Shown in pieces: positions 9,050 to 18,194 of a stretch of DNA of 64,000 nt. Made by a program: the position numbers and the translations under genes. Origin of the DNA: M3007 sp031425155 (GTDB lineage Bacteria > Bacteroidota > Bacteroidia > Chitinophagales > Saprospiraceae). Within the stretch, counting starts at the first letter, position 1. Each line of letters starts with the position of its first letter. Under the pieces are notes generated by a model, which was not told the origin of the DNA, searched no databases, and worked only from the letters and a program-made list of their open reading frames with translations. The DNA lies in contig JANPIV010000044.1 of assembly GCA_031425155.1 (NCBI GenBank), positions 1 through 64,000 of the forward strand, read 5' to 3'.

Positions 9050-10212
9050 CAGGGTTGTTAAGTTCTGAATAGTTCTTTGAGAGTTATAAATTTGCGGCAA
9101 ATTTTATTTGGAGATGAGCCTTTACGAGCATTTTTCGACAATACCGGATTTTCGGCGTCCGCAGGGTCAACGTATTGCCCTTCCCGCCTTGTTGACCATG
9201 ATCTCTTTGGCCTATCTGTGCGGCCATACGAGCAAGCGTAAGATTACGGCTTTTGCCAAAGCGAATGAAGAAACCTTGCGCGATTTGTTGGACTTGAAAC
9301 ATAAAGTGCCTTCTCACGTGACGATATGGACCTGCCTGGGTGGGGTGCGGGAAGCAGACATGATCGAAAGTTTCAATCAATGGTCCCGCTCTGTGGGGCC
9401 TATTTTGGCTGGGCAATGGATCAGTGGCGACGGCAAGAGCCTGGCCAGCACGGTGTCGAACATGCACGACGAGCAGCAGTCGTTTACCGCCATCGTCAGC
9501 ATGTTTTGCCAGCAGACCGGCCTGACGCAAGTGGTAAATGCCTATCGCAACAAGAAGCGCAGCGAGATTCACGTCCTGCAAGGGCTGCTCGAGTATTTCA
9601 AAGAGGCCGGGGTAGTCATTTTTCTGGATGCGCTGCATTGCCAAAAAAAACGGCTGCCGACATCGATGGAAGCGGTAACATCTACTGTTTGCAGGTAAAA
9701 GGCAACCAAAAGACCCTGCACACCGCGATGCGGCATACGGCAGCCAATGACACACCCCTGTCTGTGTATCGGGAATATGAAAAAGGGCATGGACGGCACA
9801 CGCATTGGAGCGTCAGCGTGTTCGAGGCCAGCCACCATCCCAAAGCCAAGCAGTGGCAGGGCCTCAAAAGATTTGTGCAGGTGGAACGTTGCGGCATTCG
9901 GGACAAAAAACCTTACACCGAGACCGCCTTCTATATTTCCAATTGGGAGGAATCAAGAGCCGAGTACTTCCACGAAGGCATTCGCGGCAGATGGCACATC
10001 GAGAATCGCTTACACTGGGTGAAGGATGTGGTGCATGGCGAAGATGGAAACAAAATAAAGAAGGGAAATGCCCCAGTAAACGCGTCCATTTTTAGCACCA
10101 TTGCCATCAACATACACCGCCTGAAAGGGCATCCGTCCATCTCCGAAGGCCAAATAAAATTTGCCAGCAATGTCAAAGAACTTGTCAATCTAATCAGAAC
10201 TTAACAACCCTG
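9050..10212 (+). mobile_element. ISAs1-family-like insertion sequence
   Basis: A complete 1163-bp element. The terminal inverted repeats are perfect over CAGGGTTGTTAAGTTCTGA (9050-9068 and the complement ending at 10212). It is flanked by an 11-bp direct repeat CTCCCTTCCGG (9039-9049 and 10213-10223); if the ends start at the next base the duplication is 9 bp. The intact ends and target duplication point to a fairly recent insertion, into the right arm of a GC-rich inverted repeat between leuA and leuC. Confidence 0.93.
9114..10204 (+). CDS. ISAs1-type transposase in two overlapping frames
   Basis: DDE transposase of the ISAs1/H-repeat type (LDALHCQKK, then LQVKGNQKTL, and RGRWHIENRLHWVKDV near the end). 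The first frame (ATG 9114; an in-frame TTG lies at 9108) runs to 9698. The rest reads in the -1 frame from about 9650 to 10204. The switch falls on eight A residues at 9643-9650, read CAA AAA AAA CGG, a textbook A-AAA-AAA slippery heptamer. A -1 slip gives HCQKKTAADIDGSGN, the order expected for the family, and a protein of about 363 aa. It could be programmed frameshifting, a real one-base deletion, or a homopolymer sequencing error. Confidence 0.88.
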
Positions 10213-10245
10213 CTCCCTTCCGGGGGAGGGGTTAGGGGTGGGGCT

Positions 10246-11403
10246 TTACACCACCACCACGATCTCCCGCATGATTTCCTGCAAATCTCCGTCGCCCACT
10301 TCCTTCTTCTGGTCGGCCACTTGCAGAAACAGTTTATACACCTCGTCCAATTCTATTTTCGTGAGATTGAACCCAATACATTTGGCGCGGTAGGCGAGCG
10401 CGGCGCGTCCGCTGCGGGCGGTGAGCACAATGCGCGAATGATCTACGCCTACATCGAGCGGGTTGATGATCTCGTAGGTTTCGCGTTTTTTGATCACGCC
10501 ATCCTGGTGAATGCCCGAAGAGTGCGCGAAAGCATTGGCACCGACGATGGCCTTGTTGGGCTGCACCACGACACCCATGCGGTCGGACACTAATTGGCTG
10601 ATCGGGTTGAGTAATTTGCTATTTATGCCGGTGGTAAAACCCAGATCAGCGTGTTGGCGCATCACCATGACCACTTCTTCCAATGACGTGTTGCCGGCGC
10701 GTTCGCCGATGCCATTGATGGTGCATTCGATCTGTCGTGCTCCGTGCTGCACCCCGGCAATGGAGTTGGCGGTGGCTAATCCCAGATCATTATGGCAATG
10801 GGAAGAAAGGATGGCGCGTTCAATACCCCGGACATTTTCCAGCAAATAGCGCATTTTTGCCCCATATTGGTCGGGTAGGCAGTAGCCGGTGGTGTCGGGA
10901 ATATTCAGCACCGTGGCACCAGCCTGAATGGCCACTTCGAGCACGCGGGCCAGAAATTCATTGTCGGCGCGTCCGGCATCTTCGGCGTAAAATTCGACAT
11001 CCTCCACGAAGGATTTGGCCAATTTGACCGCTGCCGCCGCACGATGCAAAATATCTTCGGGGGTTGTCTGTAATTTGTAGCGAATATGCATCTCCGAAAC
11101 GCCAATGCCCGTGTGAATACGGGGTCGGCGAGCACCCCGCAGCGCGGCGGCGGCGGTGCGAATGTCATTTTCCACCGCCCGGGAAAGGCCGCAGACCGTG
11201 GGGTAGCGCAAAGCGGCAGCAACGGCCTGCACGGACTCAAAATCGCCGGGACTGGAAATGGGAAAACCAGCTTCGATCACGTCCACGCCGAGTTCTTCGA
11301 GGGCCAAAGCGATCTCGACTTTTTGGTCGGTATTGAGTTTGCAACCGGGTACTTGTTCGCCGTCGCGGAGGGTGGTATCAAAGATTTGGATGCGGGTGGA
11401 CAT
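10246..11403 (-). CDS. leuA: 2-Isopropylmalate synthase, short form
   Basis: Condenses acetyl-CoA with 2-oxoisovalerate, the first committed step to leucine. TIM-barrel motifs DTTLRDGEQVPG at the start and SSHCHNDLGLATANS near residue 200 are clear. At 385 aa it lacks the C-terminal leucine-binding regulatory domain of the roughly 510-aa forms, so classic leucine feedback is not expected through that domain. Homocitrate or citramalate synthase is an alternative on sequence alone, but the leuCDB neighbours favour LeuA. Confidence 0.9.
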   Translation of the reverse strand: MSTRIQIFDTTLRDGEQVPGCKLNTDQKVEIALALEELGVDVIEAGFPISSPGDFESVQAVAAALRYPTVCGLSRAVENDIRTAAAALRGARRPRIHTGIGVSEMHIRYKLQTTPEDILHRAAAAVKLAKSFVEDVEFYAEDAGRADNEFLARVLEVAIQAGATVLNIPDTTGYCLPDQYGAKMRYLLENVRGIERAILSSHCHNDLGLATANSIAGVQHGARQIECTINGIGERAGNTSLEEVVMVMRQHADLGFTTGINSKLLNPISQLVSDRMGVVVQPNKAIVGANAFAHSSGIHQDGVIKKRETYEIINPLDVGVDHSRIVLTARSGRAALAYRAKCIGFNLTKIELDEVYKLFLQVADQKKEVGDGDLQEIMREIVVVV

Positions 11404-11410
11404 GGTGATG

Positions 11411-11494
11411 AAGTATGAAGTATGAACGATGAACTAGATGTATTGAACTTGGAAGTATGCCTATAAATGACTTTATAGTTCATACTTCATACTT
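11411..11494. repeat. Hairpin with heptad-repeat arms upstream of leuA
   Basis: AAGTATGAAGTATGAAC at 11411-11427 pairs perfectly (17 bp) with 11478-11494. The arms are tandem AAGTATG heptads. It lies in the leuA leader on the minus strand. Same architecture as hairpins at 20.7, 21.0, 42.1, 46.1 and 60.5 kb, with unrelated sequence. Confidence 0.8.
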
Positions 11495-11643
11495 TTTTCT
11501 AGTTCGTTTACTTTCGCTGCCAAAGAAAAGGCGTTTGGACGGGCTGCTGGTGTTCAAAATAAAGCAAGGCTCCGATGGCTAAACCGCCTATTATTGTAGT
11601 CAATTAATTGATTATCAAATTATTAAAAACACTTTAAAATACA

Positions 11644-13203
11644 ATGCCCAAACAAAAAACGGACGACCTGTTGCAGTTGGTGAATTCATTGACCAAGGGA
11701 GAAAAGCGCAATTTCCGGCTCTTTGCCGGACGCAATTCGTCGTCGGAAGAGTCGCATTTTTTTCTGCAATTGTTCGATGTGCTGGATAAAAAAGGGCAGT
11801 ACGACGAGGTGTTTATTCTGAAAAAAATACCGGCGATCAAGAAGAGTCAGCTGCCTAATATCAAGGCGCATTTGTACCGTCAGTTGCTGGCGAGTTTGCG
11901 GCTGTTGGGCAAAAACCAGAATGAGGATATTCAACTGCGGGAAATGATTGATTATGCGCGGGTGCTGTACAACAAAGGGCTGTACCGGCAAAGCCTCGAT
12001 ATGCTGGCCAAAGTGAAGGAACGCGCCATGCAGGGCTTGTTTTTTGTGCAGGCCCTGGAAGTGGTGGAATTTGAGAAACTAATTGAAGGTCAATACATTA
12101 CACGAAGTATTGAAGGGCGAGCCGAGGAACTGATGGGCGAGACGCTGTTTCTGAACCAGATGCTGTCGCAGACCAATCAGTTCTCCAATTTGTCTTTACA
12201 GATGTACGCGCTGTTCCTGAAAAGAGGATTTGTTCGCAACCAGAAAGACTACGATAGGGTGCAGACTTTTTTTGCCGCGTACCTGCCGTCCATTGCCTTT
12301 CAGGACCTTGATTTTTGGGGACAGATTTTTTACTGTCAGGCCCATTTGTGGCGACACCACATATTGCAGGAGTTTCCGCAGTGTTACCGCTACGCGCAAC
12401 GCTGGGTGGACCTGTTTCGGGATGCGCCGCCCATGATCGCTCTGAATCCGGCTTTGTACCTGAAAGGGTTGCACAACCTCCTGTTTACCCTGTTCAATAG
12501 TGCGCATTACGAACGATTTTTGGAGGCTTTCGGCATCCTGCAACGTTTCCCGGAGGAGTATGACCTAAGCCAGGATAAAAATATAGAGGGGCTTTTTCGC
12601 CTGTACTGGTATTTGCAGGCCATCAACCAGCATTACATGGAAGGCACTTTTACGGAGGGGCTGAAACTGGTGCCGGAACTAATGCAACTCATTGTTTCAG
12701 AACGATTTAACTGGGACAATCATCGGATTATCGTGTTTTACTACCGCATTGCCTGTCTATACTTCGGCAGTGCTGATTTTGGGCAGGCTATTCATTATTT
12801 GAATCTGATCATTAATCAAAAAAACCCGGACTACCGCGCTGATATTCAATGTTTTGCGCGGATTCTTTGCCTGATCGCTCATTTTGAACTGGGCAACGAA
12901 CGGCTCGTAGAATACCAGATCAAATCCACCTACCGCTTTTTGCTGCAAATGGAGGATATGCACGCCGTGCAAAAAGAAGTTTTCCGTTTTTTGCGCCGCA
13001 CGCCGGGTATGCGCCCTGCGGCCTTGCAGGAGGAATTTGGGCAGTTGCGTGAAAAACTGCTCCGCCTGCGCGATGATCCTTTCGAGCGGCGGCCTTTTCT
13101 CTACCTGGATATTATTTCCTGGCTGGAATGCAAATTAGAAAACCGCACGGTGCAGGCGGTGATCCGGGATAAGTTTTTAGCGCGGCGGCGGAAGCGAATC
13201 TAA
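11644..13203 (+). CDS. Helical-repeat protein of unknown function
   Basis: A 519-aa soluble, mostly alpha-helical protein rich in Leu, Tyr, Arg and Phe, with TPR-like spacing (for example YNKGLYRQSLDMLAKVKERA near residue 115). There is no signal peptide, no membrane helix and no catalytic motif. This kind of long TPR-like orphan is common in Bacteroidota. Its stop overlaps the stop of the convergent thioredoxin-fold gene. Confidence 0.75.
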   Translation: MPKQKTDDLLQLVNSLTKGEKRNFRLFAGRNSSSEESHFFLQLFDVLDKKGQYDEVFILKKIPAIKKSQLPNIKAHLYRQLLASLRLLGKNQNEDIQLREMIDYARVLYNKGLYRQSLDMLAKVKERAMQGLFFVQALEVVEFEKLIEGQYITRSIEGRAEELMGETLFLNQMLSQTNQFSNLSLQMYALFLKRGFVRNQKDYDRVQTFFAAYLPSIAFQDLDFWGQIFYCQAHLWRHHILQEFPQCYRYAQRWVDLFRDAPPMIALNPALYLKGLHNLLFTLFNSAHYERFLEAFGILQRFPEEYDLSQDKNIEGLFRLYWYLQAINQHYMEGTFTEGLKLVPELMQLIVSERFNWDNHRIIVFYYRIACLYFGSADFGQAIHYLNLIINQKNPDYRADIQCFARILCLIAHFELGNERLVEYQIKSTYRFLLQMEDMHAVQKEVFRFLRRTPGMRPAALQEEFGQLREKLLRLRDDPFERRPFLYLDIISWLECKLENRTVQAVIRDKFLARRRKRI

Positions 13204-14384
13204 AAAAAACGCCCAATTTTCGGATGATCCACAATCACCTGTTTCAATTTCGCAAAATCCACCTCGCCCTGATGCGACCAGACGACTTTGCCGCCCGGTT
13301 CGACCAGTAAAGTGTAGGGCAGTGCGCCGTTCCAGTTCTTGTCCACGGCTTCGATGAGGGCGTATTTATCGTCTTTGGCAAAAATGTAATTAGAAAAAGC
13401 GGCGTGTTTTTGCTGTAAAAAACTCAGGGCTTTGGCCTGTCGTGCGGGATCGTCGGCGGAGAGCGAAACAAACTCAAAATCGCGGGCACCATACATTCTT
13501 TGCAGGGCCACGAAATCGGGGAATTCCTGTACGCAGGGGCCGCACCAGGTTGCCCAGATGTTGATCAGGCGTAGTTTGTCGGAGCCTGCATTTTTCACTA
13601 ATGCCTGTAAACCATCTACTTGTAAAGGTTCGATGCTGACGGGTTTGGCGTTCCAGTCCTGGTCGGCTTTGATGCGGAGTTCGGTTTTCCAACCCCATTT
13701 GGTGGAGCAGCCAAAGGTTTTGGTGACCTGTGGCGCGGGTATTTTGTCGGCTAATAAATCATCCACCGCTGCCCGCAAATCTTCGGCATTGGCCTGGCCG
13801 GGCTTCTCTTTAGCATCCAACCGCCCGACATATTGCAATTTCCGCATTTTATCAAACACGAACGCGTGCGGCGTAGCTACCGGACCGTACAGCAGCGAAG
13901 CCGCCTGGGTATCACCGTCGTATAAATAGGGAAAATTGAACTGTTTCTGTTTGGCGCGGAGGATCATTTCCGCATAATCATCATTCATATCGGTGTAGCC
14001 CAATTCCTCATAGAGCAGCCCCAGCGGACTGGTCGGCGAGATGGCGACCACGGCCACGCCTTTGGACTGATAATCGGCGGCCACGGCCTTGAGGCGGTCT
14101 TCGTAGGCTTGCGCGGTGGGGCAGTGATTGCAAGTAAAGACGATAACCAGCACTTTGGCTGCCGCAAAAGACTTGAGCGTGTAGTATTTGCCGTCGGTGC
14201 CAGGCAGTCTGAAATCGGGGGCAGCCGCTCCGATCTTGAGGGTCGGCACACTGTCACGATGGGCGACGGGTTGGGGTTTACTGACGAATTTACTGGTGCT
14301 GGTGGGTGTGGGGCGTTTACCAGATTGGCAGAAACCGACGAGCGGTAACAGGGAAAGAACGGCAAGAAAAATGGTGCGCAGCAT
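13200..14384 (-). CDS. Exported protein with two thioredoxin-like domains
   Basis: 394 aa with a signal peptide (MLRTIFLAVLSLLPLVGFCQS). Domain 1, about residues 50-200, is AhpC/TSA-like with FTCNHCPTAQAYEDRLKAV. Domain 2, about residues 255-390, is TlpA/ResA-like with WATWCGPCVQEFPDF. Domain 1 has CNHC where thioredoxins have CGPC, as in the redoxin family. Likely a periplasmic thiol-disulfide enzyme; substrates unknown. A TAAGTTTG element sits at 14413-14406 just upstream. Confidence 0.85.
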   Translation of the reverse strand: MLRTIFLAVLSLLPLVGFCQSGKRPTPTSTSKFVSKPQPVAHRDSVPTLKIGAAAPDFRLPGTDGKYYTLKSFAAAKVLVIVFTCNHCPTAQAYEDRLKAVAADYQSKGVAVVAISPTSPLGLLYEELGYTDMNDDYAEMILRAKQKQFNFPYLYDGDTQAASLLYGPVATPHAFVFDKMRKLQYVGRLDAKEKPGQANAEDLRAAVDDLLADKIPAPQVTKTFGCSTKWGWKTELRIKADQDWNAKPVSIEPLQVDGLQALVKNAGSDKLRLINIWATWCGPCVQEFPDFVALQRMYGARDFEFVSLSADDPARQAKALSFLQQKHAAFSNYIFAKDDKYALIEAVDKNWNGALPYTLLVEPGGKVVWSHQGEVDFAKLKQVIVDHPKIGRFF

Positions 14385-14405
14385 AGGAAGGCCTTTTTAT
14401 GCTGG

Positions 14406-14413
14406 CAAACTTA
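14406..14413 (-). promoter_or_regulatory. TAnnTTTG -7 element for the redoxin gene
   Basis: On the minus strand the sequence reads TAAGTTTG, an exact match to the Bacteroidota -7 consensus, 22 nt before the start codon. No paired Crp/Fnr-like boxes are found at the usual distance here. Confidence 0.5.
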
Positions 14414-14602
14414 AAAAAGTTAGGCCTGTATTATCCGAATTTTAATGATTCAATGCAAATGGATTAAGAGCATCGCGTATAAAATATTGATTTTCAATAC
14501 CTTATTTATATTAAACCTTTTGTAAAGGCCGTTGCAGGAACAAAAGGCGGCGACAGAAAATTCAGTATTCCTTTTTAGGGAGCCTATCCTGATAAAATCG
14601 GC

Positions 14603-17146
14603 CTACTGAGCCCGCCATTCCCGCCATGCCTTCCAAACCTCGAACCAGCCTACACTCACCAAACCAGCCAACACACACCAGCCCAGATCAGCGGCAGACA
14701 ATACCCCCATTTTAAATAGATCATGCAGAAAAGGCATATACAATATAGCCAGTAAAAGGACTACTGAAATGCCCAGAATAATTGGCAGCGTCGGGTTTTT
14801 ATAAAACAGTGTGCGGTGCAGCGCATAGTCGAAAGAGCGGTTGGCCAGGGTCAGGAACAGATTGGCAGAGACCAACGTGGCGAACACCATCGAGCGAACA
14901 CCCGCTTCCGGTTTGCCCTGGGCGATAGCCACGTAGTACATAAAAAACACGCCTGCGGTAATCATCGCGCCTTGCAGCAGACTGAAACCCAATTCTCTCG
15001 ACGAAAAAAGGGTACTGTGGGCGGGTCGCGGCGGTTTGCTCATCAGGTTACGTTCGGCGGGTTCATTCTCGAAAGCAATCGCTGCCGTGGGATCCATCAC
15101 CAGTTCCAGAAAGATGACGTGCAAAGGCAGCAACATGTGGGTGTATGGCCAGCCAAACAACAGCGGTACCAGCACCACCAGCACAATCGGCAGGTGAATA
15201 GAAATGATGTAGCGAATGGCTTTACGCAGGTTGTCGTAGATGCGTCGTCCCATGCGAATGGCCGTGACCATCGCGCCCAGATCATCTTTCAGCAGCACCA
15301 GCGAGGCGGCACTTTTGGCGATCTCCGTCCCGCTTTTGCCCATCGCCACCCCGATATGGGCGGCTTTGAGGGCCGGGCCGTCGTTTACGCCGTCGCCCGA
15401 CATGGCCACTACCTCGCCGTTGGCTTTCAGCGCGTTTACGATGCGGAGTTTGGCTTCGGGGAACATGCGGGCAAACACGTTGGTTTTCTGGACCGTAGTG
15501 CGCAACTCGGATTCGCTGAGGGTCATGATTTCATCGCCGGTCAGGGTCGTTTCCCAGCCCTGCAAACCGATGCTGCGGGCGATGTTTTTGGCGGTCGCGG
15601 CATGGTCGCCGGTAATCATCATCACCCGTAAACCCGCCTTATAGAATTTCTTAAAAACCGCCGATACATTTTCTTTTGGCGGATCATAAAAAGCCACCAA
15701 ACCTTCCAGTTTCCAGGGAAAGTCCCCTTGTTCCGCTGGAAAATCAGGGCCGGAGAAAGTGGCACTCGCTACCCCCAGCACCCGGTAGCCCTGGCCCGCC
15801 ATTTCTTCGGTTTTGGCCAATACCTGCTCCCGCAATTTGCCGCTTACCTTCGACACTTCCAGGATGCGCTCCACGGCACCTTTACAGGCGATGGTGCGTT
15901 GATCACCCTGCTTTTCCCACACGTGGGTCATCATCGGTGGCCGACCGGAAAGCGGGTATTCTTTGATTATACGAAAGTCGGCACGCGAATCGGTCGAAGC
16001 CGAAATCGCGGCCAATTGGCCTTCCAGAATGGCTTTTTCCATCGCGTCGAAGGGTTCCGGTTCGCTGGCCCAGAGGGCGTATTCGAGCGTGCGGCCTTGT
16101 CCCGAAAAGTCGGCCACTTCGGCGACGGACATCCGGTTTTCGGTGATGGTGCCGGTTTTATCCAGACAGATGATGGTGGCCGAACCGAGGCTTTCCACCG
16201 TTTTGGGCTGCTTGGCCAGAATACCAAATTTGATCATCCGGTAAGCACCCAGTCCCATGAAAGCACTGAATGCCACGGGGATTTCTTCGGGCAAAATGGC
16301 CATTGCCAGCGTCAGGGAGAACAGCAGCGCCTTCCAAAGGTCGTTTTCAGCCCAAAAATTCAGGGCAAAAACCAGCACAAAGGCTAAGCCGCCGATGATA
16401 CTCATTTGCTTGACGAACCGCTTGATCTGCACTTGCAGCGGGGTGGGCTCCGGGTCAATGGATTCGATAGATTTGCCCAGTTTACCAAACTCGGAACGTG
16501 CTCCGGTGGCCGTCACCCGAAATACGCCTTTCCCGGAAGCGACCGTGGTGCCTTGCAAAACAAGGTGCGTAGCAGAGGATTCTTTTTCCGGCTGTTTTGG
16601 CGTCTTTGTTTGTACCGTTTTTTCTACTGATAAACTCTCGCCGGTGAGTACCGATTCATCCACCGCAAGGTCGTGTTGGTCCAGCAGCACCCCATCCGCC
16701 GGAATACGCTCCCCCTCTTCCACCGCTACTACATCATCCGGCACCAAATCTTCGGAAGGCAGGGCGATCCATTGCCCATTGCGTAGGGCGCGGACCTGGG
16801 CACGGGTGTATTGGCGCAGGGCTTCGAGGGCCCGTTCGCTTTTGGTTTCCTGATACAATTCAATGCCCGCTACAAACAGGATGGACACCACCATCATCAT
16901 CGCTTCGGTGAGGTCGCCCAGAAAAAAATAGAGGGCGCAGGCCACGGCCAGCAGCAGGAACATCGGTTCGGTCACGATATTCCGCAGGCTATCGAAAATG
17001 GGGCTACGCCGCGTGGCTTCCAGTTCGTTTGTGCCAAAAATACGGCGTTGCTGTTCGGCTTGTGCCGTGGTCAAACCCGGGCCAAAAACGGCAGATTCCA
17101 GGTGCGAGATGGCTTCATCGGGTAGAGAGTTGGTCTCGCTTTGCAT
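14603..17146 (-). CDS. Cation-transporting P-type ATPase (P2, calcium-type)
   Basis: 847-aa membrane pump. The actuator TGES motif is in SVLTGESLS, the phosphorylation motif is ICLDKTGTITENRMS near residue 330, and the hinge is MSGDGVNDGPALKAAHIGVAMG. About ten membrane helices. The M4 motif is AILPEEIPVAF, close to the PEGLP of calcium pumps but with two acidic residues, so ion choice is uncertain. A CBS-domain gene lies directly upstream on the same strand, and the pair appears to be driven from the Crp/Fnr-type promoter at 17.8 kb. Confidence 0.88.
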   Translation of the reverse strand: MQSETNSLPDEAISHLESAVFGPGLTTAQAEQQRRIFGTNELEATRRSPIFDSLRNIVTEPMFLLLAVACALYFFLGDLTEAMMMVVSILFVAGIELYQETKSERALEALRQYTRAQVRALRNGQWIALPSEDLVPDDVVAVEEGERIPADGVLLDQHDLAVDESVLTGESLSVEKTVQTKTPKQPEKESSATHLVLQGTTVASGKGVFRVTATGARSEFGKLGKSIESIDPEPTPLQVQIKRFVKQMSIIGGLAFVLVFALNFWAENDLWKALLFSLTLAMAILPEEIPVAFSAFMGLGAYRMIKFGILAKQPKTVESLGSATIICLDKTGTITENRMSVAEVADFSGQGRTLEYALWASEPEPFDAMEKAILEGQLAAISASTDSRADFRIIKEYPLSGRPPMMTHVWEKQGDQRTIACKGAVERILEVSKVSGKLREQVLAKTEEMAGQGYRVLGVASATFSGPDFPAEQGDFPWKLEGLVAFYDPPKENVSAVFKKFYKAGLRVMMITGDHAATAKNIARSIGLQGWETTLTGDEIMTLSESELRTTVQKTNVFARMFPEAKLRIVNALKANGEVVAMSGDGVNDGPALKAAHIGVAMGKSGTEIAKSAASLVLLKDDLGAMVTAIRMGRRIYDNLRKAIRYIISIHLPIVLVVLVPLLFGWPYTHMLLPLHVIFLELVMDPTAAIAFENEPAERNLMSKPPRPAHSTLFSSRELGFSLLQGAMITAGVFFMYYVAIAQGKPEAGVRSMVFATLVSANLFLTLANRSFDYALHRTLFYKNPTLPIILGISVVLLLAILYMPFLHDLFKMGVLSAADLGWCVLAGLVSVGWFEVWKAWREWRAQ

Positions 17147-17323
17147 TGTTTTTTAGATTAATTTTTTCCCATAAAAAATGAGCACTTCCACGTCGGTACA
17201 GCAGCCAAAAGGCAGCACCCACGGTCAGGGAAAACGGGAAGGCTGATCCCACGCCCAGCGGCGCAATGGCCAGTAAAAATAGGATGCCACGAAGGGTTTA
17301 GAGAAGGGGTTTAGAAAAAAGGT

Positions 17324-17770
17324 TTAGGCGGCATAATCAATATCCGGGGCGAGCACCCTTTCCAGCACTTTTATCAAATCATAGGTGGATACGATACCCA
17401 CTAAATGGCGGTCGCCTTCCACCACCGGAACGGCGTGAAAATGATTGGTTTTAAACACCCGCAGCGCATCTTCAATGGTATCGGAAGGAGCAAGACAAAT
17501 AAGGTGCTCCGTCATCACATCTTTGGCGAGTATGGCATGGAGCAACTTCTGGTTGGTGCGTTGTTCCTGCACATTGTCGAACAGGTCGCGGATGACCCGC
17601 AGATAATCGGTATAACTGACCATGCCCACGAGTTTGCCGTCCTCGACGACCGGGACGTGGTGGAAACCATGTTTTTCAAAAATGATGCGTACGGTTTCAA
17701 TGTTGTCATTAGGTCCAACCGTGGCGGGCTTACGGGTCATTATTCGGGAAATCGGTGTGTTATCTTGCAT
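17324..17770 (-). CDS. Two-CBS-domain protein
   Basis: 148 aa consisting of two CBS domains (ISRIMTRKPATVGPNDNI..., then AKDVMTEHLICLAPSDTI...), each ending in HxVPVVE-type strands. CBS pairs bind adenine nucleotides and usually sense energy state. It is a paralogue of the gene at 49878, and both have the same promoter layout. It lies upstream of the P-type ATPase with a 177-nt gap. Confidence 0.92.
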   Translation of the reverse strand: MQDNTPISRIMTRKPATVGPNDNIETVRIIFEKHGFHHVPVVEDGKLVGMVSYTDYLRVIRDLFDNVQEQRTNQKLLHAILAKDVMTEHLICLAPSDTIEDALRVFKTNHFHAVPVVEGDRHLVGIVSTYDLIKVLERVLAPDIDYAA

Positions 17771-17791
17771 AATCTGGTGATTTTTAGGTCA

Positions 17792-17856
17792 CAAAGTTGC
17801 CGGGAGCGGCCAGGAGCAGCGATGACGAGGGTCAGAGGGGCGGGTGATATTTGTAC
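17792..17856 (-). promoter_or_regulatory. Tandem Crp/Fnr-like boxes and promoter for CBS/ATPase
   Basis: The inner box TGACGAGGGTCA at 17823-17834 is a perfect half-site palindrome. The outer box is at 17845-17856 (TGATATTTGTAC, one good half). The -7 element CAACTTTG lies at 17799-17792 on the minus strand. The inner-box centre is 36.5 bp from the final G, and the boxes are 22 bp apart, as at the other promoters of this set. The predicted start is near 17787, giving a 17-nt leader. Confidence 0.75.
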
Positions 17857-17905
17857 CGGCGGGTTCAGCCGCCGTATGTATAGCGGTAGCTGAACCCGCC
17901 GGTAC
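17853..17905. repeat. REP-like hairpin, copies R3/R4
   Basis: Two inverted copies of the 21-bp repeat: GTACCGGCGGGTTCAGC at 17853-17869 pairs perfectly with 17889-17905. It overlaps the outer regulatory box of the CBS promoter by a few bases and lies directly behind the VF530-family gene, where it may also end its transcript. Confidence 0.85.
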
Positions 17906-17912
17906 AGTACGG

Positions 17913-18131
17913 TCAGGAACGCAGCGAATGCAGGTACAAGGCCTCTACTTTCTCCCGGGCCCAGGGCGTTTTGCGCAGGAATTTCAGGCTGGACTGGATG
18001 CTGGGCTCGTTCTTGAAGCAATTGATGTCAATATATTGCGCCAGCCCCTCCCAGCGGTACACTTCGACCAGATGTTCGAGGATGGCTTGCAGGGTTATGC
18101 CGTGGAGGGGATTGTTGGGTTGTGGTTGCAT
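17913..18131 (-). CDS. VF530-family DNA-binding protein
   Basis: 72 aa with the full VF530 (DUF2132) signature: NPLHGITLQAILEHLV..., then KFLRKTPWAREKVEALYL. The family forms a small helical fold with reported DNA binding; its cellular role is unclear. It is single-domain and complete. A TATTTTTG element at 18202-18195 is a likely promoter. Confidence 0.93.
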   Translation of the reverse strand: MQPQPNNPLHGITLQAILEHLVEVYRWEGLAQYIDINCFKNEPSIQSSLKFLRKTPWAREKVEALYLHSLRS

Positions 18132-18194
18132 GATGCGTATGCTTTATATTGGTAAAATAGCAGCTTTGGTGCGGAGTGGTGGCAGTACAAGGCG

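Noticed and set aside
11404..11643. Leucine attenuator (leader peptide with Leu codons) before leuA
   Set aside because: No short frame rich in Leu codons and no terminator/antiterminator pair; only the heptad hairpin is seen.
15728..16387. 219-codon open frame opposite the P-type ATPase
   Set aside because: Antisense shadow; DKTGT and TGES motifs prove the other strand.
17170..17290. Minus-strand reading of a hydrophobic stretch (LFLLAIAPLGVGSAFPFSLTVGAAFWLLY) between the CBS and ATPase genes
   Set aside because: No start codon, a stop directly before it, and it runs into the ATPase gene. It may be a relic of a small membrane gene but cannot be supported.
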